Source: Methanosarcinales archaeon Methan_01 (lineage in GTDB: Archaea > Halobacteriota > Methanosarcinia > Methanotrichales > Methanotrichaceae). Taken from it: a stretch of 64,000 nt of DNA. The notes beneath the pieces were generated by a model that was given only the letters and a program-made list of their open reading frames with translations, had not been told where the DNA came from and ran no database searches. Shown piece by piece: positions 52,905 through 62,576 of the stretch. A program made the translations under genes and the position numbers. Every line of letters starts with the position of its first letter. Position 1 is the first letter of the stretch. The stretch lies in the NCBI GenBank assembly GCA_001602645.1, contig LUYE01000014.1, positions 1 to 64,000 of the forward strand, given 5' to 3'.

Positions 52905-55634
52905 ATGGGCATCGATGAAAAGAACCGCTGGCATTCTCTCAGCATTGAAGAGGTCTTCGAGCGGCTGGGGTCGGGGGAGGGGGGCCTCACCACCCCCGAG
53001 GCGACGAGGAGGCTCGATGAGCACGGCCCAAACGAGCTCGAAGAGGGGAAGGGGCAGGGGGGGCTCTCCCTCCTCATCGAGCAGGTCAATAACCCCCTCA
53101 TTGCGGTTTTGGCCCTGGCGGCGATCATATCCCTCCTGGCGAACAAGAGGATCGACGCCATCGTCATCTTCGCCGTCATCTGCATAAACACCTTCCTCGG
53201 CTTTTACAAGGAGTACAAGGCCGAGGAGGCGATCCTCGCCCTCCAGTCCCAGGCCTCCCCCGAGGCGAGGGTGCTCCGGGACTGCCCCGTGGACGGGCCG
53301 TGCCAAGAGACCCGGATCAAGGCGAGGGAGCTAGTCCCCGGCGACGTCATCCTCCTGGAGGCGGGGGCGAAGGTCCCCGCCGACGCCCGGATAATGGAGG
53401 CCGCAAACCTAGAGGCGGACGAGTCGATGCTCACCGGGGAGTCGGTCCCGGCGAGGAAGAAGGCTGACTCCCTCGCCGGAGACCTCTCCATCGGCGACCG
53501 GGAGAACGTCCTCTTCGCCGGGACGATCGTAACCCAGGGGAGGGCGAAGGCCCTCGTCTTCTCGACGGGGATGGCCACCGAGATGGGAAAGATCGCCGGG
53601 ATGATCACCAGGACCGGGAAGACCGCCACCCCCCTCAAGGGCCGGACCCTAGACCTGAGCAAGAAGCTGATGATCCTCGCCCTGGTAGCCAGCAGCGTCA
53701 CCCTGGTGGCGGGGCTTCTCAGGGGCTTTGAGTTCATCGAGCTCGCCCTCTTCACCCTGGCGATGGCGGTCTCGGCGATCCCCGAGGGGCTCCCGGCGGT
53801 GATAACCGTCACCCTGGCCGTGGGCGTCAGCCGGATGGCGGAGAGGAACGCCATCATCCGGAAGCTCGACGCCGTCGAGGCCCTCGGCTCCGTCACCGCC
53901 ATCTGCACCGACAAAACCGGGACCCTCACCACCAACCAGATGACCGTCCAGAAGATCTTCCTGGGGAGGGGCATGGTGGACGTCTCGGGCGCCGGCTTCC
54001 GCCCTGAGGGAGAGTTTCAGATCGAAGGCCGACGGATCGACGCCGCCAGGGATCCGGACCTATCCGCCTTCTTGCGGATCGCGGCCCTCTGCAACGACTC
54101 CGTCCTCAAGGCCTCGGAGGACGGGGAAGGCGAGAGGTGGGAGATCCTGGGAGATCCCACCGAAGGGGCCCTGATCGTCGTCTCGGCGAAGGCCGGCCTG
54201 GACCGGGATCGGCTCGCAGAAGCCCATCCCAGGATCGACGAGATACCCTTCGACTCCAGCAAAAAGTACATGGCCACCATCCACAGGACGCCGGAAGGGC
54301 GGGCGGTCGCCTACCTCAAGGGCGCCCCCGAGGTGATCCTGGGCTTCTCCTCCGAGATCCTCGTCGACGGCCAACTTGAGAGGATGGACGAGAGCTGGAA
54401 GGAGGATCTCCTCAAGGCGAGCGGCGGCATGGCCGCGGGGGCCCTGAGGGTCCTGGCCATGGCCTATCGAGAGCTGGACGAGGCCGGGATCGGGTCCTTC
54501 AAGGAGTCGGTTCCCGAAGGCCTAGTCTTCGCCGGCTTCTCCGGGATGATAGATCCCCCGAGGCCGGAGGCGATAACCTCCATCGCCCTCTGCAAACGGG
54601 CCGGTATCAAGGTGATGATGGCCACCGGCGACCATAAAATCACTGCCGAGGCGATCGCAAAGGAGATCGGGATCGCCTCGGAGGGATCGGTGACCCTCAC
54701 CGGCTCCGACCTAGAAGAGATGGACTCCGCCGCCCTGGAGGAGGTGATAGAGGATGTCGCCGTCTTCGCTCGGGTCTCCCCCGAGCACAAGTTCAGGATC
54801 GTCGAGGCCCTGAGGAGGCGGGGGCACATCGTGGCGATGACCGGCGACGGGGCAAACGACGCCCCCGCCCTCAAGTCGGCGGAGGTGGGGATCGCCATGG
54901 GGATCGCTGGGACGGACGTCACCAAGGAGACAGCGGAGATGATCCTCACCGACGACAACTTCAGGAGCATCGTCAGCGCCGTCGAGGAGGGCCGGGTGAT
55001 CTTCGAGAACATCAGGAAGGTCGTCAAGTACCTCATCAGCACCAACGCCGGCGAGATTCTGACGATCATCACCGCCATCACCATCCTTATGATCAACACC
55101 CTCATCTTCACCCCCGTCCAGATCCTCTGGGTGAACCTGGTCACCGACGGCCTGATGGGGATAAGCCTCGCCATGGAGCCGAAGGAGAGGAATATCATGG
55201 ATCAGCCGCCGAGGAGGCCGAAAGAGAAGATCATCAACCGGGAGATCCTCCAGAACGTAATCTTCGTGGCTATATTCATGGCCGCAGGAACCCTCTTCGT
55301 ATTCACCAGGGAATGGAACGGCGGCGAGATCTTCAGGGCCCAGACGATGGGGTTCACCACCATGGCGATGTTCCAGGTCTTCAACGCCCTCAACTGCAGG
55401 TCGAGGACCAATTCCATCTTCAGGATGGGGTTCTTCTCCAACAGATATCTCCTCGGAGCCGTCGTCCTATCTCTGGCCCTCCAGATCCTGGTGACCGTCG
55501 TCCCCATATTCCAGGTCGCCCTCGGGACGGTAGCCCTCTCCCTTGAAGACTGGGCGATGATCTTCCTGGTCTCCAGCACCGTCCTCTTCGGCGACGAATT
55601 GAGAAAGCTGGTGGCGAGGAGGATCGGCGGTTAG
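52905..55634 (+). CDS. P2A-type cation-transporting ATPase (SERCA-like)
   Basis: 909 residues. N-terminal cation ATPase domain, TGES (177-180), PEGLP (293-297) in M4, phosphorylation Asp336 in DKTGTLT, nucleotide-binding domain with FDSSKKYMATIH, and TGDGANDAPALK hinge; four C-terminal transmembrane helices. The P2A layout and LITNQM-type linker suggest calcium or related divalent cation export. The 5' leader carries an 8-bp hairpin. ATG after AGGAGAG. Confidence 0.9.
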   Translation: MGIDEKNRWHSLSIEEVFERLGSGEGGLTTPEATRRLDEHGPNELEEGKGQGGLSLLIEQVNNPLIAVLALAAIISLLANKRIDAIVIFAVICINTFLGFYKEYKAEEAILALQSQASPEARVLRDCPVDGPCQETRIKARELVPGDVILLEAGAKVPADARIMEAANLEADESMLTGESVPARKKADSLAGDLSIGDRENVLFAGTIVTQGRAKALVFSTGMATEMGKIAGMITRTGKTATPLKGRTLDLSKKLMILALVASSVTLVAGLLRGFEFIELALFTLAMAVSAIPEGLPAVITVTLAVGVSRMAERNAIIRKLDAVEALGSVTAICTDKTGTLTTNQMTVQKIFLGRGMVDVSGAGFRPEGEFQIEGRRIDAARDPDLSAFLRIAALCNDSVLKASEDGEGERWEILGDPTEGALIVVSAKAGLDRDRLAEAHPRIDEIPFDSSKKYMATIHRTPEGRAVAYLKGAPEVILGFSSEILVDGQLERMDESWKEDLLKASGGMAAGALRVLAMAYRELDEAGIGSFKESVPEGLVFAGFSGMIDPPRPEAITSIALCKRAGIKVMMATGDHKITAEAIAKEIGIASEGSVTLTGSDLEEMDSAALEEVIEDVAVFARVSPEHKFRIVEALRRRGHIVAMTGDGANDAPALKSAEVGIAMGIAGTDVTKETAEMILTDDNFRSIVSAVEEGRVIFENIRKVVKYLISTNAGEILTIITAITILMINTLIFTPVQILWVNLVTDGLMGISLAMEPKERNIMDQPPRRPKEKIINREILQNVIFVAIFMAAGTLFVFTREWNGGEIFRAQTMGFTTMAMFQVFNALNCRSRTNSIFRMGFFSNRYLLGAVVLSLALQILVTVVPIFQVALGTVALSLEDWAMIFLVSSTVLFGDELRKLVARRIGG

Positions 55635-55875
55635 GCGCGTGGCAGAGGGGAGGGGATACCGTTCGGCTCGCCGCCATGGGACGAGGCGGTCGCCGATCTC
55701 TTCCCTCAACCAGGTGGGGAGCAGGAGTTCGCCTCCATCCGATCCATGAATTTGAGGCGGCGGCTCCAGGCTCGAAAAGAGGGTATAATCAAAATTAGTT
55801 TTGTCTGATGAAGACGGCTCGGGGGGCCATCTATTTATCCCCCTCCCGCATAACCCCCAGCGACATGGAGGGAGT

Positions 55876-56856
55876 TTGACGGAAGATGACATCTTCAAGG
55901 ACCTGGGGATAACCCCCTTTCGGAGGCTCGCCAGCAGCGGGAGGCCCGCGCCGCACCTATCCCTCAGGTTCGACTCCCACCTCTTCTCGATAGACACCAG
56001 CCGATCGCCCAAAAGCTGTGTCCAGCCCGACGCATACCTCATCACCCACGCCCACAGCGACCACTACGGCAAGTCGGCGATGATCTCGCCGGAGGCGGTG
56101 GCGTCCCGGGAGACGGCCCGGGCCCTGGAGATCAGACACGAGCGGAGGTACGAGGGGCGGACCTTTCCGGTCGGCGGGTCCATCCTCGTCGACGATCTGG
56201 AGGTCGTGACCTACTCCACCGGCCACACCATCGGCTCCGTCGCCTTCGGCTGGGAGACGGAATCGGGGGTGCGGGTCCTCGTCACCGGGGACGTCAAGAA
56301 CTACGAGCATCTGCCCAAATGCGACCTCCTGGTGACGGAGGCGAACTACGGCGACCCCTGGGACCCAGCCTGCCGGTTCGAGGACGACATCGTCGGCTTC
56401 GGCGATGCGGTGGAGGCCGGAGCCACCTTCGGAGCCTATGCCTTCGGGAAGGCCCAGAGGGCGGTCTCCCTCATCCGGGCCCTCGGCTGCAAAGACCCCA
56501 TCGGGATGGACGGAAAGAGCCTCGCCCTCACCCGGGAGCTCCTCCCCGACTTCGGCCCCTTCTCGCCGGCGGAGGAGAACGGGGCCGAACTGAACGTCGT
56601 CACCCCCTGGGACCTCCCCAATTCGAGGTCGAAGAGGAAGTACGTCCTCACCGGGAGGAGCGACCTCCCCTTCGCCCAGATCAGGATCAGCGACCACCTC
56701 GACTTCAAGGGGCTGATGAGGATGGTGGAGCGGATATCCCCGAAGGCCGCCCTGATATATCACCCCGAGGGGAGGAGGGCGAACATGATGGCCCACCACC
56801 TCCGGGAGCTGGGGATGGCCTCGATATCCGTCAGCGAGATCGAGGACTCTTTTTAG
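55876..56856 (+). CDS. MBL-fold metallo-hydrolase
   Basis: 326 residues. Metal-binding THAHSDHYG, TGHTIGSVAFGW and TGDV motifs of the metallo-beta-lactamase fold; DYVLTG-type end and HLDFKGLMRMV resemble exonuclease/cleavage-factor relatives, but the beta-CASP signature is not clear. Substrate unknown. The start is TTG after GGAGG at 55867-55871; a frame from 55801 would put the likely TATA box (CTATTTATC, about 55828) inside the gene. Confidence 0.75.
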   Translation: MTEDDIFKDLGITPFRRLASSGRPAPHLSLRFDSHLFSIDTSRSPKSCVQPDAYLITHAHSDHYGKSAMISPEAVASRETARALEIRHERRYEGRTFPVGGSILVDDLEVVTYSTGHTIGSVAFGWETESGVRVLVTGDVKNYEHLPKCDLLVTEANYGDPWDPACRFEDDIVGFGDAVEAGATFGAYAFGKAQRAVSLIRALGCKDPIGMDGKSLALTRELLPDFGPFSPAEENGAELNVVTPWDLPNSRSKRKYVLTGRSDLPFAQIRISDHLDFKGLMRMVERISPKAALIYHPEGRRANMMAHHLRELGMASISVSEIEDSF

Positions 56857-56948
56857 ATCATTTGGGGCTCGCGAGAACGGCTCAGATGAGGGCTACAAAA
56901 GAAGATGGCTGTATAGCTTGCTTTTTCGTAGGGGGCACATCGGCCAGG

Positions 56949-58211
56949 TCAGAGGTAGTACGTCAGAAGCGGCACCATCAGGACCCCCATGGCGTGGGTC
57001 TTCCTCACTCCGGCGAAGGGGGCCATCAGGCCGACGACCGTCGAGACGAGATATAGGAAGAGGCCGAAGGTGCCGGTGAAGGCGTAGGTCAGGGCCGTAA
57101 GAAGGGCGAGGACGGCGATGCAGAGCCTCCTGTAGTTGAGCCGTCTCACGAACTCCGCCGCCGCCCTCCCCGCCGCGAGGGTGGCGAGGTATGATAGGAT
57201 CGACACGAAGACGACGACCGTCACCATGAAGAGGAGGAGTCGGCCGTCCAGCTCCACCAGCTCCTCGATGGCGACGGCTGCCCCGGACCGGGGCCGCCCT
57301 ACGACGAGGAGCGCCACCATGGTGAGGAGGGCGTTTGCTGTGTTCACCCCGGATACGGAGATGAGAAACTCCCGGCCTGAACAGTCCGACCCTAACCTGG
57401 TGGCGACGGTCGCCACCGCCGGGGTCACCCCCGGAACCCAGGCCACCACCGACCCTGCAAAACCCCCCAGGAAGGCGGCCTTGGAGATCGTCCTCGCCGG
57501 CATCTCGAAGGCCGTCTCCCGCTGGTCGGGGACCTCCGCCCGGGATCCGAGGCTGATCAGGAGCATCGAGGCTCCGAAGAGACCGCCCAGAAGGGGCATC
57601 AGAACCTCCGGCTGGAATCCCAGGGGCGACCGGGCGAGGTCCTGGTGGCCGAAGGCGAAGGTGCCGAGGAGGCCGCTCGTCAGGAAGAGGAGGAGGGCGA
57701 TGAGCTTGTACTTGAGGGGGGCGAGGGACCCCTGCCCCTCTATCACCTCTCCCCGCTCCGTCAGGATCGTGACGGCGGCTATAGCCAGAAGGACGAGGCC
57801 GACGTGGTCCATGAAGGGGTCGTAGAACCTGCCGAAGAGGAGGGATAGGGGAACGATCAGGGCTAGGGCCACCAGGATCGAGGAGGCGCTCCCTAGGGCC
57901 GAGAGGCGGACCGCCTCGATCCCCCTCCCCTCGAGCATCATCTCGTGGCCGGGAAGAACGGCCAGGGCGGTATCGGCGTCCGGAGCTCCTATGAAGATCG
58001 ATGGGATTATGTCGAGGAAGGTATGGGAGACGGAGGCGGCCAGAATCGCCGTCGCGAGGTCTAGGGGGTCCAGCCCCACGCGGAGGAGGGCGGGGGAGAT
58101 GGCCAGGAGGAGAGCTGCAAAGTTATTCGAATGAAGGCCGGGGGTAAGGCCGCTGAAGATACCAAGGATGAAGCCCACAAACAACGATATGAGGAGGAGA
58201 ATATCCATCAT
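56949..58211 (-). CDS. TctA-like (DUF112) membrane transporter
   Basis: 420 residues, about ten transmembrane helices. SGLTPGLHSNNFAALLLA and FGGFAGSVVAWVPGVTPAVATV correspond to the duplicated TctA/DUF112 repeat. In bacteria TctA is the large permease of tricarboxylate transporters; archaeal relatives lack known partners. ATG start; downstream gap is AT-rich. Confidence 0.83.
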   Translation of the reverse strand: MMDILLLISLFVGFILGIFSGLTPGLHSNNFAALLLAISPALLRVGLDPLDLATAILAASVSHTFLDIIPSIFIGAPDADTALAVLPGHEMMLEGRGIEAVRLSALGSASSILVALALIVPLSLLFGRFYDPFMDHVGLVLLAIAAVTILTERGEVIEGQGSLAPLKYKLIALLLFLTSGLLGTFAFGHQDLARSPLGFQPEVLMPLLGGLFGASMLLISLGSRAEVPDQRETAFEMPARTISKAAFLGGFAGSVVAWVPGVTPAVATVATRLGSDCSGREFLISVSGVNTANALLTMVALLVVGRPRSGAAVAIEELVELDGRLLLFMVTVVVFVSILSYLATLAAGRAAAEFVRRLNYRRLCIAVLALLTALTYAFTGTFGLFLYLVSTVVGLMAPFAGVRKTHAMGVLMVPLLTYYL

Positions 58212-58344
58212 TTTCTGGAAGAGTATCGGTAATATGTATATAAAAAATTTTCTCTTCTCTCTCAGGGCTATCGGGAGGCTCCACTCCTCGACGGAGGGGG
58301 ATGTGAAAACCCTTAAATACTCTTAATCAGGTGGTGGTAGCGAT

Positions 58345-58458
58345 CCGCAGAGGGTGCGGAAGGCCGTCCCTCTCTGGCGCATGGACCTTATGGTCTGAAC
58401 GCGGGCAACTTGCGCGCGTGAGTCGGCCCCCGTCGAGGGGGCTATGCGGAGGATTAAT
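58345..58458 (+). promoter_or_regulatory. Structured leader of the ribosomal-protein operon
   Basis: From a TATA box (CTTAAATACTC, about 58311-58322) the leader of roughly 110 nt can form stems CCGCA/TGCGG, GACC/GGTC and, near the ribosome binding site, GCCCCC/GGGGGC (six base pairs, loop GTCGA). CGGAGG lies just after the last stem. It looks like a translational control region; no gene or tRNA fits it. Confidence 0.5.
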
Positions 58459-58821
58459 ATGAAGAAGATCAAAAAGACAAACCCGAGATTGGTCGCCCTC
58501 ATCGACGATCTCAAGGCCGCCACCCGAAACGACGGGTCGGCGATCTGGCGGGACGTGGCCAAGAGGCTGGAGAAGCCCAGGCGGAACTACGCCGCTGTAA
58601 ACGTCAGCAAGATAAACAGGCACACCTCCCCCGATGACCTGGTCCTCGTCACGGGTAAGGTCCTGGGGTCGGGAGAGCTCGATCACAAGGTTACCGTGGC
58701 CGCCCTCCAGTTCAGCGAACAGGCTGCGTTGAAGATAAGGTCGGCCGGTGGCGAATGTCTCAGGATAGAAGAGCTGGTAGAAAAGCACCCGGAGGGTTCC
58801 GGAATAATTATTTTAAGGTGA
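58459..58821 (+). CDS. rpl18e: Ribosomal protein L18e
   Basis: 120 residues. [52 protein letters not shown] is typical of archaeal/eukaryotic L18e. ATG follows CGGAGG by 7 nt; ATG upstream (58444) includes the ribosome binding site region and is less likely. First gene of L18e-L13-S9. Confidence 0.93.
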   Translation: MKKIKKTNPRLVALIDDLKAATRNDGSAIWRDVAKRLEKPRRNYAAVNVSKINRHTSPDDLVLVTGKVLGSGELDHKVTVAALQFSEQAALKIRSAGGECLRIEELVEKHPEGSGIIILR

Positions 58822-58825
58822 TCTG

Positions 58826-59242
58826 ATGATTATCGACGCATCTGGGATGATCCTGGGACGTCTGTCCAGCCTCGCCGCTTCAGAGCTTCTCGCGGGAGAG
58901 GAGATATATATTGTAAATGCCGAGAAGGCCATAATCTCAGGTCGGAGGGAGAGCATCTACCGGGAGTACGAGGAGATGAAGAACAAGGGGTCCACCGAGA
59001 AGGGGCCTCACTATCCCAAGCGGCCCGAGAGGATCCTGAAGAGGACGGTCCGCGGAATGCTCCCCCACAAGACGAAGCGGGGTCGCGATGCCATGTCCAG
59101 GCTCAGGATTTATGTAGGAGTTCCTCCAGAACTCGAGGGCATGGAGATGGAGCGGCCAGAGGCTGCGAAGATGACGCGCCTGGGATCTGCCAAATACGTG
59201 GAACTTGGCGACGTAAGCCGGAAGTTCGGATCAAAATTCTGA
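58826..59242 (+). CDS. rpl13: Ribosomal protein L13
   Basis: 138 residues. [35 protein letters not shown] and [28 protein letters not shown] are the L13 signatures. It starts 4 nt after L18e, with the ribosome binding site (AAGGTGA) overlapping the preceding stop. Confidence 0.95.
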   Translation: MIIDASGMILGRLSSLAASELLAGEEIYIVNAEKAIISGRRESIYREYEEMKNKGSTEKGPHYPKRPERILKRTVRGMLPHKTKRGRDAMSRLRIYVGVPPELEGMEMERPEAAKMTRLGSAKYVELGDVSRKFGSKF

Positions 59243-59251
59243 GGGTTCAGC

Positions 59252-59650
59252 ATGAAGATAACCAACTCATCGGGTAAAAATAGAACGGCGATCGCCAGGG
59301 CAACCCTGACCGAGGGGAAGGGGAGGGTCAGGATCAACAGCAAACCCCTGGAGATCCTTGAGCCGGTCCTCGTCAGGCAGAAGATCATGGAGCCCGTGAT
59401 GATCGCCCAGGATAAGGTCTCGGGGATCGACATCGACGTCAAGGTTCGAGGAGGCGGGTTCATGGGTCAGGCCGCTGCCGTTAGGACCGCCATCGCCCGG
59501 GGCATCGTGGAGTGGACTGGGGACACCGCCCTCAAGGAGGTCTATATGGAGTACGACAGGTCTCTCCTCGTCAACGACCACCGGCAGAAGGAGCGAAAGA
59601 AGGTCGGCGGCCCCGGTGCAAGAGCCAAATATCAGAAGTCATACAGGTGA
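59252..59650 (+). CDS. rps9: Ribosomal protein S9
   Basis: 132 residues. [30 protein letters not shown] opening and the [22 protein letters not shown] tail are typical of S9. GGGTTC-type spacing after L13 is 9 nt. Confidence 0.95.
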   Translation: MKITNSSGKNRTAIARATLTEGKGRVRINSKPLEILEPVLVRQKIMEPVMIAQDKVSGIDIDVKVRGGGFMGQAAAVRTAIARGIVEWTGDTALKEVYMEYDRSLLVNDHRQKERKKVGGPGARAKYQKSYR

Positions 59651-59656
59651 GTCTGC

Positions 59657-59842
59657 TTGATCCCTGTGCGATGTTTCACATGTGGAAACGTCATCTCTGA
59701 TGTATGGGAGGAGTATAAGGAGCGCACCAAGTCTGAGCCACCGGGGAAGGTGATGGACGATCTGGGCATCGAAAGCTACTGCTGTCGTCGCATGCTCCTG
59801 ACCCACGTGGAGATCGTTGACGTGCTTCGGCGGTATCAGTAA
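59657..59842 (+). CDS. rpoN: DNA-directed RNA polymerase subunit N
   Basis: 61 residues. Zinc ligands Cys6, Cys9, Cys42, Cys43 (CFTCG, CCRRM). TTG start with AGGTGA overlapping the S9 stop. Part of the ribosomal operon. Confidence 0.95.
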   Translation: MIPVRCFTCGNVISDVWEEYKERTKSEPPGKVMDDLGIESYCCRRMLLTHVEIVDVLRRYQ

Positions 59843-59849
59843 AAGGTTT

Positions 59850-59924
59850 GGGGTTGTGGGGTAGCCTGGTCCATCCCTCGGCGTTCGGGACGCCGTAACC
59901 TGAGTTCGAATCTCAGCAACCCCA
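59850..59924 (+). tRNA. tRNA-Pro (CGG)
   Basis: 75 nt. Acceptor GGGGTTG/CAACCCC, D-arm GGG/CCC, anticodon stem CGGCG/CGCCG with loop TTCGGGA (anticodon CGG), T-arm CTGAG TTCGAAT CTCAG, discriminator A, and CCA encoded at 59925-59927. No intron. It lies between rpoN and rpoK, so may be co-transcribed. Confidence 0.93.
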
Positions 59925-59952
59925 CCATTTGCCTTTCTTTTGAGGTGGCCAC

Positions 59953-60150
59953 TTGAAGGATTCGATGGATGAAGAATATACGCGATATGAGCGCGCCAGA
60001 ATAGTGGGGGCTCGAGCTTTACAGATCCTGATGGGCGCTCCGGTATTGATCAAGACCGAGTCCATAGACCCCCTCGAAATTGCCCTGGAAGAGATGAGAT
60101 TGAGAGTTGTTCCCATCACCGTTAAACGGGACCGTAGAACCTCTAGGTAG
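59953..60150 (+). CDS. rpoK: DNA-directed RNA polymerase subunit K
   Basis: 65 residues. [25 protein letters not shown] and [20 protein letters not shown] match RpoK/omega. TTG start after GAGGTG. Confidence 0.95.
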   Translation: MKDSMDEEYTRYERARIVGARALQILMGAPVLIKTESIDPLEIALEEMRLRVVPITVKRDRRTSR

Positions 60151-60159
60151 GTGACATTT

Positions 60160-60777
60160 TTGGAAGATGAAGTTATAACCCCAGCTGAAGATTATGAGAC
60201 CCTCATCCCCATAGACGAATATCTAGCGGCGGGGATCCACATAGGGACTCAGCAGAAGACCAAGAGCATGATGGATTACATATACAGGGTCAGGACCGAC
60301 GGCCTCTACGTCCTCGACGTCCAGGCGACGGACAAGAGGATCAGGCTCGCGGCCAAGTTCCTGGCCAAGTACGACCCGAGCAAGATCCTGGTCGTCTCGG
60401 CAAGGCAGTACGGTCAGCGTCCTGCTACCATGTTCTCCAAGGCCGTCGGCGCCAAGGCTGTCGTCGGAAGGTTCATACCCAACACCATGACCAACCCCAC
60501 CTTCTACGACTACGTCGAGCCGGACGTGGTGGTGGTCACCGACCCCTCCGGCGACAGCCAGGCGATCAATGAGGCGATCGATGTCGGGATTCCTGTAGTG
60601 GCATTGTGCGACACCAACAACCTCACCTCCAATGTCGATCTGGTGATCCCCACCAACAACAAAGGCCGGAAGGCCCTGACCCTCATCTACTGGCTCTTGG
60701 CCAAAGAGGTCCTCAAGGAGAGGGGCGAGGAAGATAGGTTCAGGTACTCAGTCTCAGACTTCGAGATGGAGTTTTGA
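60160..60777 (+). CDS. rps2: Ribosomal protein S2
   Basis: 205 residues. [43 protein letters not shown] and [10 protein letters not shown] are S2 signatures. TTG 60160 lies 6 nt after AGGTGA; GTG 60151, directly after the rpoK stop, would overlap that ribosome binding site and is the alternative. In many archaea enolase sits between rpoK and S2; here it does not. Confidence 0.92.
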   Translation: MEDEVITPAEDYETLIPIDEYLAAGIHIGTQQKTKSMMDYIYRVRTDGLYVLDVQATDKRIRLAAKFLAKYDPSKILVVSARQYGQRPATMFSKAVGAKAVVGRFIPNTMTNPTFYDYVEPDVVVVTDPSGDSQAINEAIDVGIPVVALCDTNNLTSNVDLVIPTNNKGRKALTLIYWLLAKEVLKERGEEDRFRYSVSDFEMEF

Positions 60778-60780
60778 TCG

Positions 60781-61578
60781 ATGAGAAGCCCAGCAGTGGC
60801 TGGCCAGTTCTACCCTCGTCACCCCGAGGAGCTGCTTCAGGAGCTGAAGGCCGCCTTCGGCGCCGCCACGCGCGGCGAGCCCCTTGCAATCCGGGGGGCG
60901 GTCGTACCCCACGCCGGATACATCTACTCCGGGGCAGTGGCCGCCGAGGTCTATTCCAGGCTCCCCGAAAGGGAGACCTACGTCCTCATAGGGCCCAACC
61001 ACCACGGCCTCGGCCTACCCGTGGCCCTCTCTCGGGATTCGTGGATGACCCCCCTCGGGATCGTTGAATCCGACGTCGAGCTGGCGGACGCCCTGGTGGG
61101 GAGCATCCTCGAGGTGGACGAGTCCGCCCACCTCTATGAGCACTCCATCGAGGTCCAGTTGCCCTTTCTCCAGGCCAGGTTCTCGGGGTTCAAGGTCCTC
61201 CCCATAGCTATGGGGCTCCAGGACGAGGAGACGGCGGTCGAGGTCGGCGAGGCGGTCGGCGAGGCGGCGAAGAGCCTCGGTCGGGACTGCACCGTCATCG
61301 CCAGCAGCGACTTCAGCCACTACGAGCCCCAGGAGGAGGCGAGGAGGAAGGACGCTCAGGCGATAGAGGCGATCCTGAGGATGGACGTTCCCTCCCTCTA
61401 CAGGGCAGTCTATCGCGAAAACCTCACCGCCTGCGGCTACGGCCCGATATCGGCTACCATCATCGCCGCGAGGGTCCTGGGCGCCGAGACCGGCAAGCTT
61501 CTCCGCTACTCCACCAGCGGCGACGTTATCGGAGATTACAGCCAGGTGGTGGGCTACGGGGCGATAGCCTTCGTTTAG
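60781..61578 (+). CDS. MEMO/AmmeMemoRadiSam system protein B
   Basis: 265 residues. RSPAVAGQFYPRHPEELLQEL, VVPHAGYIYSG, IGPNHHG, EHSIEVQLPFLQ, ASSDFSHYE and ACGYGPISA match the MEMO1 family, with the metal-binding His residues in HAGY and NHHG. Archaeal MEMO is often found with AMMECR1 and a radical SAM protein, neither of which is adjacent. ATG start 3 nt after the S2 stop. Confidence 0.9.
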   Translation: MRSPAVAGQFYPRHPEELLQELKAAFGAATRGEPLAIRGAVVPHAGYIYSGAVAAEVYSRLPERETYVLIGPNHHGLGLPVALSRDSWMTPLGIVESDVELADALVGSILEVDESAHLYEHSIEVQLPFLQARFSGFKVLPIAMGLQDEETAVEVGEAVGEAAKSLGRDCTVIASSDFSHYEPQEEARRKDAQAIEAILRMDVPSLYRAVYRENLTACGYGPISATIIAARVLGAETGKLLRYSTSGDVIGDYSQVVGYGAIAFV

Positions 61579-61589
61579 GAGGCGATGAA

Positions 61590-62576
61590 CTGACCTTTGC
61601 CTCCGCTCCCGGCAAGGTGATCCTCTTCGGGGAGCACGCCGTCGTCTCCGGATCCCCCGCCTTGGGGGCGGCGGTGGACCTGAGGGTCGGGGCCAGGGTA
61701 GAGGATCTGCCGGGGAGGCTTGAGATATCCGCTCCCGACCTCCGGATGGCCCTGAAGGGGATATCCCTCGACCCTCGGACCGGAGAGGTTCTGACGAAGG
61801 CGGGTGAGGAGGCGGTCCACGCTGCGAGGTACATCACCGCCGTTTTGAAGGAGTTTGAGGCACGAGACCTCAGGGTGACCGTCGAGTCGGAGATCCCCCC
61901 CGCCTCGGGGCTCGGGTCGTCGGCTTCCGTCGTCGTAGCCACCCTGGGTGCCCTCAGCCGCCACCTCGCCCTGGACCTCTCCGTCGAGGAGGTGGCGAGG
62001 GAGGCCTTCCGGATAGAGAGGTCCGTCCAGGAGGGGCTAGGCTCGCCAACGGACACCGCCCTCGCAGCCTTCGGAGGGTATCAGCTCGTTGAGGGATCGG
62101 CGAGGGCCGTCGACCTTCCGGATATGAAGCTGGTGGTGGGGTTCACGGGGGCGCCCCACGACACCCGGGCAGAGGTCGCGAAGGTCCAGAGCTTCAGGGC
62201 GAGGCATCCGGAGATCGTCGACCCCATATTCCGGGCCATCGGCGAGATCTCAAGGCTGGCGCCGGAGCTCATCAGGGAAGGCCGGCTCGAGGAGCTGGGG
62301 GAGCTGATGAACACAAACCACGGCCTCTTGGAGGCGATGGGTGTCGGGACCCGAGAGCTCTCCGAGCTCGTCTACGCCTCCCGAGGGGCTGGCCAGGCCT
62401 TCGGAGCAAAGCTGACGGGGGCTGGCGGCGGAGGATGCATGATAGCCCTGCCCCGGCCCGGCTCTGAGGGGGTTCTCAGGGCGATGACCGCTATCGCCCA
62501 GGCGAGGGGGGAGCCCTTCTCGGTGATGACCGGCTGCCGGGGGCTGTGGGTCGAAGATCCCGGAGACCGGAGATGA
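61590..62576 (+). CDS. mvk: Mevalonate kinase, CTG start
   Basis: 328 residues of a GHMP kinase. SAPGKVILFGEHAVVSG opens the family, PPASGLGSSASVVVATLGAL is the ATP-binding loop, KLTGAGGGGCMIAL the C-terminal motif. Phosphorylates mevalonate for isoprenoid synthesis. The in-frame reading needs CTG 61590, 7 nt after AGGAGG; GTG 61617 would delete the SAPGK part. Overlaps ipk by 4 bp. Confidence 0.9.
   Translation: MTFASAPGKVILFGEHAVVSGSPALGAAVDLRVGARVEDLPGRLEISAPDLRMALKGISLDPRTGEVLTKAGEEAVHAARYITAVLKEFEARDLRVTVESEIPPASGLGSSASVVVATLGALSRHLALDLSVEEVAREAFRIERSVQEGLGSPTDTALAAFGGYQLVEGSARAVDLPDMKLVVGFTGAPHDTRAEVAKVQSFRARHPEIVDPIFRAIGEISRLAPELIREGRLEELGELMNTNHGLLEAMGVGTRELSELVYASRGAGQAFGAKLTGAGGGGCMIALPRPGSEGVLRAMTAIAQARGEPFSVMTGCRGLWVEDPGDRR

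Noticed and set aside
58345-58458. tRNA or other known structural RNA before L18e
   Set aside because: No acceptor/T-arm pairing or GTTCGA-like T loop could be built; treated as a leader.
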